A stretch of DNA of 41,177 nt from Elusimicrobiota bacterium (GTDB lineage: Bacteria; Elusimicrobiota; Elusimicrobia; UBA1565; UBA9628): positions 161,932-203,108 of the forward strand of contig DAIDHS010000001.1 in assembly GCA_027451985.1 (NCBI GenBank), in the 5' to 3' direction. How positions within the stretch are numbered: position 1 is the first letter of the stretch; each line of letters starts with the position of its first letter. Shown here one piece after another: positions 1-8,368 of the stretch. The translations under genes were made by a program, and so were the position numbers. The notes beneath the pieces are model-generated. The model saw nothing but the letters and a program-made list of their open reading frames with translations. It did not search any database and was not told the origin of the DNA.

Positions 1-348
1 GACGACGAGCCGGCCATTGCGGAGAACCTGCAGGCGATTCTAAGCGCCAAGGGCTACGAGACTTCGTGCGCTTTTGATGGGTCCGAAGCCGTCGCCAAGG
101 CGCGCCATGAGAAACCCGACCTCATCCTTCTTGACGTCATGCTGCCCAAGATGGATGGCTTCGATGTCTGCAGGCTCCTGAAATCCGATCCGCACGGCGC
201 CAAGCTGAAGATTCTCATGACCACGGGCTTAGATCGCATGGGCGACGTGGAGAAGGCCTTCCAGTGCGGCGCCTCGGATTACCTCATCAAGCCCTTCGGG
301 TCGGTCAAGCTCCTGCAAAAAGTGGAGAAGCTCCTCTCCGGCGCATGA
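1..348 (+). CDS. Response regulator receiver domain, 5' end cut off by window
   Basis: This is the C-terminal 115 residues of a CheY-like receiver domain; the reading frame is open from base 1, so the true start lies outside the window. Visible hallmarks are the acidic pair at the first residues (DDE), the phospho-acceptor Asp in LLDVMLPKMDG (visible residue 45), the Thr in LMTTG, and the Lys-Pro dipeptide in YLIKPFG. The protein ends right after the receiver fold, so any output domain must be N-terminal, or this is a stand-alone receiver. Its stop (TGA 346-348) overlaps the start of the next gene as ATGA, suggesting co-translation with the DNA glycosylase. The partner kinase is not in the window. 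Confidence 0.88.
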   Translation, partial: DDEPAIAENLQAILSAKGYETSCAFDGSEAVAKARHEKPDLILLDVMLPKMDGFDVCRLLKSDPHGAKLKILMTTGLDRMGDVEKAFQCGASDYLIKPFGSVKLLQKVEKLLSGA

Positions 349-1073
349 GCCGCGGCTTTGCTCCTATTTCTCCCGAGCGCGCCTACCGGCGGCTTTATTC
401 CCGGTACGGAGCGCAGGGCTGGTGGCCCACCACGCCGCGCGGCGCGAGGGCCCCTCGCTATTATCCCGGACGAAACGCCCGCGTCTCGGAAAGAGACCGC
501 GCGGAAATCTGCATGGGCGCGGTGCTGGCGCAGAATACTAATTGGTCCAACGCGGAAAAAGCGCTGGGCGCGTTGCATCGCGCCGGCGTCTGGGCAATGC
601 AGGATATCGAGCGGGCGGCGCAGAGAAATCTCGCGAGCCTCATCCGCTCCTCTGGCTATTTCCGCCAGAAGGCTAGGAAGCTTAAGACCTTCGCCCGTCA
701 CGCGGCCTCCCGCGGCAAGACGCTGGGGCGCTGGCTTTCCGGGCCGCTTCCTGAATTGCGGCGAGAGATCCTGGGCTTGTGGGGCGTGGGCCCCGAGACC
801 GCGGACTCGATTCTGCTCTACGCCGGCGGCCGGCCTGCTTTCGTCGTTGACGCATATACGCGGCGCCTAGCCGCGCGCTTAGGCTGGCTGCGCCGCCCCG
901 ACTACGCCCGGACGCAGGACTATCTGGTCCGCCGTCTGCCGAAGTCCGTCCGCCTTTACAAGGAATTTCACGCTCTTGTGGTGCGGTTGGCCAAGGAGCA
1001 TTGCCGCGCCAAACCCGTCTGCGGAGGCTGCCCTATTTTAGACGGCTGCCGTTACGGAGTCGCGCATGCCTGA
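345..1073 (+). CDS. Endonuclease III-like HhH-GPD DNA glycosylase (MagIII-like), Fe-S cluster
   Basis: This 242-residue protein belongs to the HhH-GPD base-excision repair superfamily. The helix-hairpin-helix reads LWGVGPETADSILLYAGG and is followed by the catalytic-type Asp in FVVDAYTRR. Four C-terminal cysteines (C-x5-C-x2-C-x5-C, in HCRAKPVCGGCPILDGC) form a likely 4Fe-4S cluster; E. coli endonuclease III has x6 in the first gap. The hairpin carries Glu where endonuclease III has its catalytic Lys, so it should be a monofunctional glycosylase. This matches the MagIII / 3-methyladenine subgroup known from Helicobacter pylori. I chose ATG 345 because it overlaps the previous stop as ATGA; an upstream in-frame ATG at 264 would lie inside the receiver domain. 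The substrate is inferred from the family. Confidence 0.85.
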   Translation: MSRGFAPISPERAYRRLYSRYGAQGWWPTTPRGARAPRYYPGRNARVSERDRAEICMGAVLAQNTNWSNAEKALGALHRAGVWAMQDIERAAQRNLASLIRSSGYFRQKARKLKTFARHAASRGKTLGRWLSGPLPELRREILGLWGVGPETADSILLYAGGRPAFVVDAYTRRLAARLGWLRRPDYARTQDYLVRRLPKSVRLYKEFHALVVRLAKEHCRAKPVCGGCPILDGCRYGVAHA

Positions 1074-2139
1074 GGGCGCGGCGCTGGAGCGGGCGTGGGA
1101 AGCTCTAGAGCGCGGGGAGCCCCGCAGGGCACTGGGTGCCCTCGCGGCGCGGATTCCCGCGGCTCTGGCCTGCGAGCGCGATTTTTTGACCGCGGAAGCC
1201 TGGCGCGCCATGGGTTATTTCGCAAAAGCCGAAGCGCTCTACAGGCGCGTGCTCTCCCGCGCGGACGCCGGTCGGGATTTGCGCGCGGACTCGGCCATGG
1301 CCTTGGCGGCCATCTGCCGGAGCTTGGGACGCGTCAGTCCGGCGCGGGCGTTTTTGCGCCAGGCCCGAAATATTTTGGGGAAGAATCCGGCGCGAGAAAA
1401 CCGGAAGCGGCTTGAGATCGAAGGAGCCCTCATCGACCGTGCGCAAGGTCTCTACCCTCAATCTCTGCGGCGATTTAAGGTTCTTTTGTCCGCTTTCGCC
1501 GCGGAAAAAGATTTCGCCTCCGCCGCCTTCATACTCTGGGCCATGGGCGGCGCCCGCCGCTTTTCCGGCGATCTGCGCGGCGCGCTCGCCGATTTTAAGG
1601 CATCCCTGGGTTTCGCCCGCAAGGCTGCGGACAAGACGGCCGAGGCTTACGCGTTTCTGGGCTTGGGAGGGGCCGCGCGGGTCGCTGGCCAGCCGGCCGA
1701 TTCCGAGATGTACTACGGACGCGCCGCGCGGCTTTTGTCCGGCACGCAAGATGTCTTCGGCCAAGCCTACGCGGAGTGCGGCTTGGCCAACGCCTTGCGG
1801 CAAAAAGGCGACTACGCGCGGGCCGGTCGGCGCTATGAGCGGGCGCATCGACTCTACGCTTCGCTCGGCGACGCGGTGGATCTGGCCTACGTGGACTGGG
1901 GGTTGGGTCAAGTCGCTTTCCACCTGGGAAATCCCGATGAGGCGCGCCGGCGCTTCGAGACGGCCTTGTCCGCGTTTGAAAAAGCGGGCGAGGCGCGCGG
2001 CGCCGTGATTTCTCTGACGGCTTTGGCCGCCGCGCTTCACTCCGTGGGCCGGACCGATGCCGCCGAAGCCTTGTTCCGCCGGGCGCTGCGCGAGAGCCGC
2101 CGGGCGAAAATCCATGCGCACCTGGAGGCGCTGACGTGA
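1066..2139 (+). CDS. TPR-repeat protein
   Basis: This 357-residue, Ala-rich all-helical protein has no signal peptide. Helix pairs with the TPR signature repeat along its whole length, for example AYAFLGLGGAARVAGQPADS, AYAECGLANALRQKGDYARA, AYVDWGLGQVAFHLGNPDEA and ALAAALHSVGRTDAAEALF, each with the small-residue/aromatic pattern at positions 8, 20 and 27. I count at least six consecutive repeats from about residue 60 to the end. It is probably a cytoplasmic scaffold or regulatory binding protein. The ATG lies 8 bases inside the preceding glycosylase gene, and its stop overlaps the GTG of the transglycosylase gene, so it is embedded in the same operon. No enzymatic domain is visible and the partner is unknown. 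Confidence 0.85.
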   Translation: MPEGAALERAWEALERGEPRRALGALAARIPAALACERDFLTAEAWRAMGYFAKAEALYRRVLSRADAGRDLRADSAMALAAICRSLGRVSPARAFLRQARNILGKNPARENRKRLEIEGALIDRAQGLYPQSLRRFKVLLSAFAAEKDFASAAFILWAMGGARRFSGDLRGALADFKASLGFARKAADKTAEAYAFLGLGGAARVAGQPADSEMYYGRAARLLSGTQDVFGQAYAECGLANALRQKGDYARAGRRYERAHRLYASLGDAVDLAYVDWGLGQVAFHLGNPDEARRRFETALSAFEKAGEARGAVISLTALAAALHSVGRTDAAEALFRRALRESRRAKIHAHLEALT

Positions 2140-3662
2140 ACCCGAAAACATTCCCGCGGCTTCTGCCGCTTTTCATCCTTCTTTGCGCCGCGCCGGCTGC
2201 GGCCTTGACGCAAGGCCAGTTGCCCGCCGTCTCTTCCTTCACTGCGGCAGCCGCTTTCGCTTCGACTGCGGCGCCGGTCGGGCTGGCCCAGCCCGCTCCG
2301 GACTTGGACGAGGAACTTAAGATGGCGGACCAGGACTACGAAGCGGGGCTGCAGGATTTTAAATCCACCCAGGTCGCGCAAGGTCGGGTCGAGATGGCCC
2401 GGGCCTTCGGCATCGTCGTTTCGAACTTGGGTGATCCGGATCTGGGCGACTCCTTGCGCTCCGATTTCGGAGCTATGCTCTATAAAATCCACAATTGGGA
2501 TGAGCTGGGCCAAGCCGGCGACGCCGCCCCGGATCTGGACGTCTCTCCCGAGGCCCTGGTGATCTCAACCGCGACGGCCGTCAAGATGCAGCCCATCCCT
2601 CTTGATCCGAGCAATCCCATCGTCCAGCGCTTCATCCAAATCTACACCCAGCGCCGCCCTCGATCCGTTGAGGAGGCGCTCTCGCGCTCAGGCCTTTACC
2701 GGGACATGATCTTGAAGGCGCTCAAGAAAAAGGGCCTGCCGCCGCAGCTCCTCTATTTGGTGATGACCGAGAGCGAGTTCAAGTACGACGCTCTTTCGCG
2801 TTCAGGCGCGGCCGGCCTCTGGCAGTTCATGCCGGGCACGGCGCGCAAGTACGGCATGAAGGTTACTTATTGGGACGACGAGCGCTATCTTCCAGAGAAA
2901 GAGACCCAGGCCGCTGTCAACTATCTCTACGACCTCTATCAGTGGTTCGGCGATTGGGATTTGGCCCTGGCGGCCTATAACCGCGGCGCGGGCGGCTTGG
3001 GCCAGGACATGCTGGCGAGCCGCTCCTTGAGCTTCAGCACTCTCTCCCACAGGGACGCCCTGCCCATGCAGACGCACTTCTACGTGCCCAAGTTCGAAGC
3101 CTGCGTGCTTATCGGAGAGAATCCGGCGAAATACGGCCTGCACCCGCATTACGAGACGCCGATGGCTTACGATACGGTGGCCCTGCCGCGCGCCCTGGAC
3201 CTGGACATCGCGGCGCGCTGCGCCGGGACGACCGTGGCGGTCATTCGGCGGCTTAATCCGGAGCTTCGCGCGTGGTGTACGCCTACGGATGATCCCAATT
3301 TCATACTGCGGATTCCCTGGGGGACCAAGGAGTCATTTCTGACGGCGCTGGCCAAGGTCAAAGACTGGAATCCCGGGCCCACGCTCATCCGTTACCGCGT
3401 GCGGCGGGGAGACTTCCTTGGGCGCATCGCGCGGCTCAACCACACGACCGTGCGCAGCATCATCGAGACCAATAAGATTCGCCACCCGCGGCTCATCCGG
3501 CCCGGCATGGTTCTTCTTATCCGGCCTGGGCGCGGCTATCGGCCTTCGGAGGACGACCCGCCGGCGCGCCGAACCAGGCGGACTCATTCGCGCCGTTTAA
3601 GAAGACGCCGCCTCGCGCGCCGCCGCTTGCAGCGGAGGCGGACGACACGGGCCGATCCCTAA
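2136..3662 (+). CDS. mltD: MltD-like lytic murein transglycosylase (SLT + LysM)
   Basis: This 508-residue exported peptidoglycan lytic transglycosylase starts at a GTG that overlaps the TPR stop (GTGA). A signal peptide spans about residues 1-23 (LPLFILLCAAPAAA). The SLT (goose-lysozyme-type) catalytic domain covers about residues 195-300, with catalytic Glu212 in VMTESEF, then AAGLWQFMPGTARKYGM and LALAAYNRG. A LysM domain follows at about residues 418-464 (RYRVRRGDFLGRIAR to RPGMVLLIRP), and a degenerate one may precede it at about 345-395. The last 35 residues are an Arg-rich tail, odd for this family and possibly peptidoglycan- or LPS-binding. The gene converges on lptB; the two stop codons overlap with no terminator between them. 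Confidence 0.92.
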   Translation: MNPKTFPRLLPLFILLCAAPAAALTQGQLPAVSSFTAAAAFASTAAPVGLAQPAPDLDEELKMADQDYEAGLQDFKSTQVAQGRVEMARAFGIVVSNLGDPDLGDSLRSDFGAMLYKIHNWDELGQAGDAAPDLDVSPEALVISTATAVKMQPIPLDPSNPIVQRFIQIYTQRRPRSVEEALSRSGLYRDMILKALKKKGLPPQLLYLVMTESEFKYDALSRSGAAGLWQFMPGTARKYGMKVTYWDDERYLPEKETQAAVNYLYDLYQWFGDWDLALAAYNRGAGGLGQDMLASRSLSFSTLSHRDALPMQTHFYVPKFEACVLIGENPAKYGLHPHYETPMAYDTVALPRALDLDIAARCAGTTVAVIRRLNPELRAWCTPTDDPNFILRIPWGTKESFLTALAKVKDWNPGPTLIRYRVRRGDFLGRIARLNHTTVRSIIETNKIRHPRLIRPGMVLLIRPGRGYRPSEDDPPARRTRRTHSRRLRRRRLARRRLQRRRTTRADP

Positions 3663-4378
3663 ATCTGGAAGTCCTGGCCGAGGTAAAGGCGGCGGGCGTC
3701 GGGATCCTCGAGGAGATCCTTCGAGCTCCCTTCGACGAGAATCTTACCATCGTAGATGAGGTAAGCGCGCTCGATGATGGGCAGAGTCTCGCGCACATTG
3801 TGGTCGGTGATGAGTACTCCGATGCCCTGATCGCGCAGCTTCGAGATCATTCCTTTTAAGTCGCTCACCGTGATCGGGTCGATGCCCACGAAAGGTTCGT
3901 CCAGGAGGATGATGCGGGGCTCGTTGATCATGGCCCGCGCAATTTCGAGTCGGCGTTTCTCGCCTCCGGAGAGGCTCCACGCCTTCTGGTGCCGCAGCTT
4001 CCAGAGCCCGAACTCCTCCAAAAGCGCCTTCACGCGCCGCATCTGCTCGAGCTTGCTCGTGATGCTGCGCTCCAAAATCGCGCGCAGGTTCTGCTCGACG
4101 GTCAGGCCCCTGAAAACCGTGGGCTCCTGGGCGAGATAGCCCAGCCCCTTCCTGGCCCGCTCGTACATCGGGAGCGTGGTGACGTCTTCGGAATCGATGA
4201 GGATGCGTCCTGACTCGGGGCGGACGAAGCCCGCCAGGCTGTAGAAGGTCGTGGTCTTGCCGGCGCCGTTGGGACCCAGAAGCCCCACGATTTCACCTGA
4301 ATTCACCTCGATGGAGATGCCCTTGACGACCTCGCGCTCGCCGTATTTCTTGCGCAGTTCCGATGCTAGGAGTTTCAT
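3659..4378 (-). CDS. lptB: LPS export ABC transporter ATPase LptB
   Basis: This 239-residue cytoplasmic ATPase powers LptFG-driven extraction of LPS from the inner membrane. It has a Walker A (GPNGAGKTTTF), the Q-loop region LAQEPTVFRGLTVEQN, an ABC signature LSGGEKRRLEIARA, a Walker B (IILLDEPFVGIDP) and the switch His in LITDHNVRE, all close to E. coli LptB. I chose ATG 4378, which overlaps the lptA stop, over a longer upstream reading because the family starts at MKLLASEL-like sequence. It is the last gene of the minus-strand envelope run. The permease genes lptF and lptG are not in the window. Confidence 0.96.
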   Translation of the reverse strand: MKLLASELRKKYGEREVVKGISIEVNSGEIVGLLGPNGAGKTTTFYSLAGFVRPESGRILIDSEDVTTLPMYERARKGLGYLAQEPTVFRGLTVEQNLRAILERSITSKLEQMRRVKALLEEFGLWKLRHQKAWSLSGGEKRRLEIARAMINEPRIILLDEPFVGIDPITVSDLKGMISKLRDQGIGVLITDHNVRETLPIIERAYLIYDGKILVEGSSKDLLEDPDARRLYLGQDFQI

Positions 4379-5076
4379 GGCGTCCGCCTTCGTTCGGATT
4401 TGCCGGGCAGTTCTATCCAGCCGACCACGGCGCCGTCCGCCGTCATGCGGCGGGGAGAGTCGAAGGTCTTGATTTCGTCCGCCTTGAGCGCGCCGGTCCA
4501 GTTCCCGAAGATCTTGCGGACGACCGGGCGTCCGCCGGAAAAAATCGCTTCTCGTCCGGCAGCGAGGTAGCGGGCCGTATCGGACCAGGTCTCCAGCCGC
4601 GGGCCGTAGGAATGGACGCCGCCGGAGAGTTCGGCTTCCTCTTTGCCTCGCCAATCGAGCCTTTCCGCGACGGCGTGATCCGGCGCCGCGCCGTCCGCGG
4701 GCCGCCGGGAGAGCAAGACGCCGTTTTCGCCGGTCAGCCACCCTTTTTGGGAGACGCCGTCATAAAACGCCTTGTCGCCCTCCGCCGTAATGATGTCGCC
4801 GGAATCGAGCGTGCGTCTAGCCTGCACGTGCCCCTTTAAATGCCAAAGCTTCCCGCCATGCTCGTAGAGGGCCCAATCTGCCTTCATCACGTTCGGTCCC
4901 GCATGGTAGCGGACGTCCCCCTTGAACTCCTCCGATTCGTGCGGTCCGCGGTGGACGATCCACTCGCGGCTTTGCACCACGCTGCCCGCGACCGGATCGG
5001 GGGCGGAGGCGAAGGCGCGCGGCGCGGAGGCCAGGAGGAGAAGGGCGGCGGCCGCGGCGGCGGGGAAGGGGCTCAT
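4375..5076 (-). CDS. lptA: LptA/OstA-like periplasmic LPS transport protein
   Basis: This 233-residue protein has a signal peptide (about residues 1-24, AAAAAALLLLASAPRAFA). The mature part is built of short beta-strand repeats typical of the OstA/LptA beta-jellyroll: EEFKGDVRYHAGPNVMKADW, LWHLKGHVQARRTLDSGDII, TAEGDKAFYD, AELSGGVHSYGPRLETWSDT. LptA bridges LptC in the inner membrane to LptD in the outer membrane. It is longer than E. coli LptA (about 185 residues). Position supports the call: it overlaps lptC (ATGA) upstream and lptB (ATGA) downstream. Sequence identity to well-studied LptA is clearly low, so the assignment leans on repeats plus synteny. Confidence 0.85.
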   Translation of the reverse strand: MSPFPAAAAAALLLLASAPRAFASAPDPVAGSVVQSREWIVHRGPHESEEFKGDVRYHAGPNVMKADWALYEHGGKLWHLKGHVQARRTLDSGDIITAEGDKAFYDGVSQKGWLTGENGVLLSRRPADGAAPDHAVAERLDWRGKEEAELSGGVHSYGPRLETWSDTARYLAAGREAIFSGGRPVVRKIFGNWTGALKADEIKTFDSPRRMTADGAVVGWIELPGKSERRRTP

Positions 5077-5594
5077 CGGATGACGGACCTCTGATGGAAA
5101 ATTCGGATGCGGGAGAAATCCGAGTCCGCCTCCATCCCGTCACCGCGGACCGTTCCCGAGGGGCGCGTGATGACGACTTTTTCGTGCGTGACGAATTTCC
5201 CGGCCTTGGCGAAATAGTCCAAGGCGCTGGTCTTCAAGACCGTCTTATCCGAGAGCGCGCGCGCCACGACGTGGCCCTCCAGATGCACGTTGCGGGTTTG
5301 GGTATGGAGGACGCCGGAGTCGGCCGTAAGCGTCGATGAGAGCCGGCCGTTCTTGTAGAAGTCCATCTTAGGGGAAGCCAAATCGGCGATGAGGCGGCCC
5401 TGATCGAAGGTCGCGGCCGGGGTCTCCAGGCTCCAGACTTTTTGCCCCAGGTGGGACTGGTTCAAGGAGAGGTTCTTGAAAGTTTGTTGCGGCTGCTCGG
5501 GCGCGGACGAAGAGCGGCGGTGGCAGGCGGAAGCGCAGAGAAGCAGGCCCGCGGCGGCCAGGGCGCCTAGAACCCCTCGCGGCGCCCGGATCAC
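5073..5594 (-). CDS. lptC: LptC-like inner-membrane LPS transport protein
   Basis: This 173-residue protein has an N-terminal hydrophobic anchor (GVLGALAAAGLLLCASAC, about residues 7-24) ending in a Cys that could be a lipobox. A periplasmic LptC/OstA-type beta domain follows (VWSLETPAATFDQGRLIADL, VHLEGHVVARALSDKTVLKT, LDYFAKAGKFVTHEKVVITR). I chose GTG 5594 because it overlaps the stop of the zinc-ribbon gene as GTGA. The frame is open far upstream, but that part lies inside kdsA and is not coding. It should pass LPS from LptB2FG to LptA. The order lptC-lptA-lptB is the usual one. Confidence 0.85.
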   Translation of the reverse strand: MIRAPRGVLGALAAAGLLLCASACHRRSSSAPEQPQQTFKNLSLNQSHLGQKVWSLETPAATFDQGRLIADLASPKMDFYKNGRLSSTLTADSGVLHTQTRNVHLEGHVVARALSDKTVLKTSALDYFAKAGKFVTHEKVVITRPSGTVRGDGMEADSDFSRIRIFHQRSVIR

Positions 5595-5905
5595 GGATTT
5601 CCGACCGGCGGGGGCCACGGCGGCGGTGGCTTTAATTGATCGTCGGGCAGGAACTTCCGGCCGTGCCGAAGCCACGGCGTCATCTCGATGGGGATGCTCC
5701 GGAGCTGGTAGGGAGGGGGCAGCTTGCGCAGCAGGAAAGTGACGCCGTAGTAAAAGACGATGGTGCAGGCGTAGATGACGGCCAAGACCCTGGCGTGCCA
5801 CTTCCAATCGGGAAACCAGGCCGGCGCGAGGGTAATATCCGAACCGCACTTTCGGCAGGCCTTGGCGGTATCCTTGTTTTCTTGCCCGCAGTTTAGGCAT
5901 CTCAT
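5591..5905 (-). CDS. Small zinc-ribbon membrane protein, function unknown
   Basis: This 104-residue protein has an N-terminal zinc ribbon with two CxxC knuckles (Cys3, Cys6, Cys17, Cys20) and one transmembrane helix (about residues 38-60, VLAVIYACTIVFYYGVTFLL). The Pro-rich C-terminal tail contains PPPPWPPP. It is coupled on both sides: its ATG overlaps the kdsA stop and its stop overlaps the lptC GTG. I do not recognise a named family beyond the generic zinc-ribbon fold. Its fixed place between Kdo synthesis and LPS transport genes suggests an envelope role, but that is inference. Confidence 0.8.
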   Translation of the reverse strand: MRCLNCGQENKDTAKACRKCGSDITLAPAWFPDWKWHARVLAVIYACTIVFYYGVTFLLRKLPPPYQLRSIPIEMTPWLRHGRKFLPDDQLKPPPPWPPPVGNP

Positions 5906-6735
5906 GATTTTTTCCCCTTGATGAAATCGTCGATGCGCTGGGTCGTCCGGATGAACCTGGCAGCGTCCTTGAGCGCGACCGAGTTGGGGCCGTCGGAAAG
6001 CGCCTTGTCCGGATTTGGGTGCGTCTCGAAGAAGATGCCGGCCACTCCCACGGCCGCGGCCGCGCGCGCCAAGGGCTCGGCGTACTTGCGTTCCCCCGCA
6101 GTCGCGTGGCCCAGGCCTCCGGGCAGCTGCACGGAATGCGTCGCATCATAGATCACGGGGTAGCCGAAGCCGCGCATGATTTCCAGGCCCCGCATGTCCA
6201 CGACCAAATTGGCGTAGCCGAAAGTGGTGCCGCGCTCGGTCACTAAAATCTGCCGGTTGCCCGTGGACTCAATTTTTTTGATCGCGTTGACGATATCCCA
6301 GGGCGAGAGGAACTGCCCCTTTTTGATGTTGACCGGCTTACCGGTCTCGCCGCAGGCCAGGAGCAGGTCGGTTTGCCGGCACAAAAAGGCCGGCACCTGG
6401 ATGATGTCCACGTAGCGGGCGGCGAGAGCCGCCTGCTCGGGAGAGTGCACGTCGGTCAAGACCGGCACGCCCAACTCGTAGCCCACTCGCTGGAGGATTT
6501 CAAGGCCCTTCTCCAGCCCCGGGCCGCGGTAGGAGGAAACCGAGGTGCGGTTGGCCTTATCGTAGGATGACTTGAGTACGAAGCCGGGGCCCAGTTTGGA
6601 AAATGTCGCTTTGAGCGCCCCTCCGACTTGGCGCAGAAGCTTCTCGGACTCAAGCGCGCAGGGCCCCGCGATGTAGGACACGGGCAAATCGTTGCCGAAG
6701 ACGACCTTGCCGGCTTTGACGCGGACGTTAGACAT
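5902..6735 (-). CDS. kdsA: 3-deoxy-8-phosphooctulonate synthase (Kdo-8-P synthase), metal-dependent type
   Basis: This 277-residue TIM-barrel enzyme condenses arabinose-5-phosphate with phosphoenolpyruvate to Kdo-8-phosphate. Conserved blocks include SYDKANRTS, SYRGPGLEKG, LTDVHSPEQ, IIQVPAFLCRQTDLL and DGPNSV. Cys26 in IAGPCALES, where E. coli KdsA has Asn, together with His in DATHSVQLPGG, Glu in FFETHPNPD and the later Asp, gives the metal-site set of the Aquifex-type (class II) enzyme. The start overlaps the end of pyrG by 8 bases. It works with kdsB and pyrG immediately upstream. Confidence 0.97.
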   Translation of the reverse strand: MSNVRVKAGKVVFGNDLPVSYIAGPCALESEKLLRQVGGALKATFSKLGPGFVLKSSYDKANRTSVSSYRGPGLEKGLEILQRVGYELGVPVLTDVHSPEQAALAARYVDIIQVPAFLCRQTDLLLACGETGKPVNIKKGQFLSPWDIVNAIKKIESTGNRQILVTERGTTFGYANLVVDMRGLEIMRGFGYPVIYDATHSVQLPGGLGHATAGERKYAEPLARAAAAVGVAGIFFETHPNPDKALSDGPNSVALKDAARFIRTTQRIDDFIKGKKS

Positions 6736-8368
6736 GGCTCGCCGCCTTGGTCCGGCCGTGGCCGGCCCGCGCCCCGTTGTGGCCCGCGCCGCGCAGAGCC
6801 GCGGCCACGAAGTCGCGGAACAAGGGATGCGGCGCCTCCGGGCGGCTCTTGAACTCGGGGTGGAATTGGGTCGCTAAAAACCAAGGGTGATCCGCAAGCT
6901 CGACGATTTCAACTAAATCCTTTTCGGGGTATATGCCGGTCGCTCTTAGGCCGGCTGCGGCCAAGTCCTTACGGAATTTGTTGTTGACCTCGTAGCGATG
7001 GCGGTGGCGCTCGGAGACGGAGGTTTGGCCGTAGGCCTTGTGCGCGAGGCTTCCTTTCTCTACGCGGCATTCGTAGGTGCCCAGACGCATCGTGGCGCCC
7101 TTGTCCTTGACGGCTTTCTGCTCGAGGAGCAGATCCACTACGGGATATTTGGTCTCCGGGGCGAACTCTGTCGAGTTGGCTCCAGAGAGGCCCAAAACGC
7201 CGCGCGCGAACTCGATAACCGCGATCTGCAGGCCCAGGCAGAGTCCGAAATAGGGTATTTTTTTGCGTCGGGCGAGGTTCGCTAAGAGGATTTTGCCTTC
7301 TATGCCGCGCTCGCCGAAGCCGCCGGGAATCAGGATGCCGTGCACGCCCGAGAGGCGCTTTTCCATGTCCGGAGCGGAGGTGTCGACATAGGCCAAGCGC
7401 ACGCGCGCGTTGTTGGCCGCGCCCGCATGCGCGAGCGCCTCGGTCACGGACTTGTAGGCGTCCTTGTATTCGGTGTACTTGCCGCCCAGGGCGATGACCA
7501 CCTCGCGCAAGGGCTTCTTGACGCGCGCGACTACCTTCTCCCAAGCGCCCAAATCAGGGGAGTGGGTGCGCAGCCGCAGGAGCATGACGATTTGCTCATC
7601 CAGGCCCTGGCGATGGAAATCGAGAGGGACCTCGTAGATGCTCTCGGAGTCGGGCGCCTCGACCACGGATTCCTTGTCGACCGAGCAGAACAGCGCCAGC
7701 TTGGACTTGATCTCGTGACTTAAGGGTTTTTCGCTGCGGCAGACGATGATGTCGGGCGTGATGCCGATTTCGCGGAGCTTGCCCACTGAGTGCTGGGCGG
7801 GCTTGGTCTTTAATTCGTCCGCGGCGCGGATGTAGGGCACCAGCGCCACGTGGATGTAAAGCGCGCCCTCGTCGCCGGCCTCCAGGCCCATCTGCCGAGC
7901 GGCTTCCATGAAAGGCAGGCTCTCGATATCGCCCACCGTGCCTCCGATTTCGATGACCGCCACCTGCGCGCCCTTGGCCGCGGCCCTAAAACGCGTCTTG
8001 ATTTCATCCGTGATGTGCGGGATGACCTGGACCGTGGTGCCCAGGAAGTCCCCGCGGCGCTCCTTGGCGATGACCGTCTCGTAAATCTGCCCCGCGGTCA
8101 CGTTGTTGATGCGGTGCATCTCCTTGTTCAGGAAACGCTCGTAGTGGCCCAGGTCCAAATCGGTCTCCGCGCCGTCCTCGGTGACGTAGACCTCGCCGTG
8201 TTGGAAGGGATTCATGGTGCCGGGATCGACGTTGATGTAGGGGTCGCACTTGAGCATGTTGACGGTGACGCCGCGAGCCTGCAGAAGTCGCGCGATGGAG
8301 GACGCGGTGATGCCCTTGCCCAAGGAACTGACCACGCCGCCCGTCACGAAGATGTACTTGCTGCTCAC
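6728..8368 (-). CDS. pyrG: CTP synthase
   Basis: This 546-residue amidoligase converts UTP to CTP with glutamine. The N-terminal synthase domain begins YIFVTGGVVSSLGKG and carries CDPYINVDPGTMNPFQHGEV and IEIGGTVGDIES. The C-terminal class I glutamine amidotransferase domain has the Cys nucleophile in FGLCLGLQIAVIE and the His-Glu pair in ATQFHPEFKSRP. The GTG start overlaps the kdsB stop (GTGA) and full length is normal. A short low-complexity Gly/Ala/Arg tail follows the last domain. Lying between kdsB and kdsA, it likely supplies CTP for CMP-Kdo as well as for nucleic acids. Confidence 0.98.
   Translation of the reverse strand: MSSKYIFVTGGVVSSLGKGITASSIARLLQARGVTVNMLKCDPYINVDPGTMNPFQHGEVYVTEDGAETDLDLGHYERFLNKEMHRINNVTAGQIYETVIAKERRGDFLGTTVQVIPHITDEIKTRFRAAAKGAQVAVIEIGGTVGDIESLPFMEAARQMGLEAGDEGALYIHVALVPYIRAADELKTKPAQHSVGKLREIGITPDIIVCRSEKPLSHEIKSKLALFCSVDKESVVEAPDSESIYEVPLDFHRQGLDEQIVMLLRLRTHSPDLGAWEKVVARVKKPLREVVIALGGKYTEYKDAYKSVTEALAHAGAANNARVRLAYVDTSAPDMEKRLSGVHGILIPGGFGERGIEGKILLANLARRKKIPYFGLCLGLQIAVIEFARGVLGLSGANSTEFAPETKYPVVDLLLEQKAVKDKGATMRLGTYECRVEKGSLAHKAYGQTSVSERHRHRYEVNNKFRKDLAAAGLRATGIYPEKDLVEIVELADHPWFLATQFHPEFKSRPEAPHPLFRDFVAAALRGAGHNGARAGHGRTKAASHV

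Noticed and set aside
1105-2151. 348-codon minus-strand open frame
   Set aside because: Antisense to the TPR gene, which fits its neighbours by overlapping start and stop codons.
5595-6149. Long upstream extension of the lptC frame
   Set aside because: It runs through the zinc-ribbon gene and kdsA in another frame; the GTG at 5594 with a GTGA overlap explains lptC fully.
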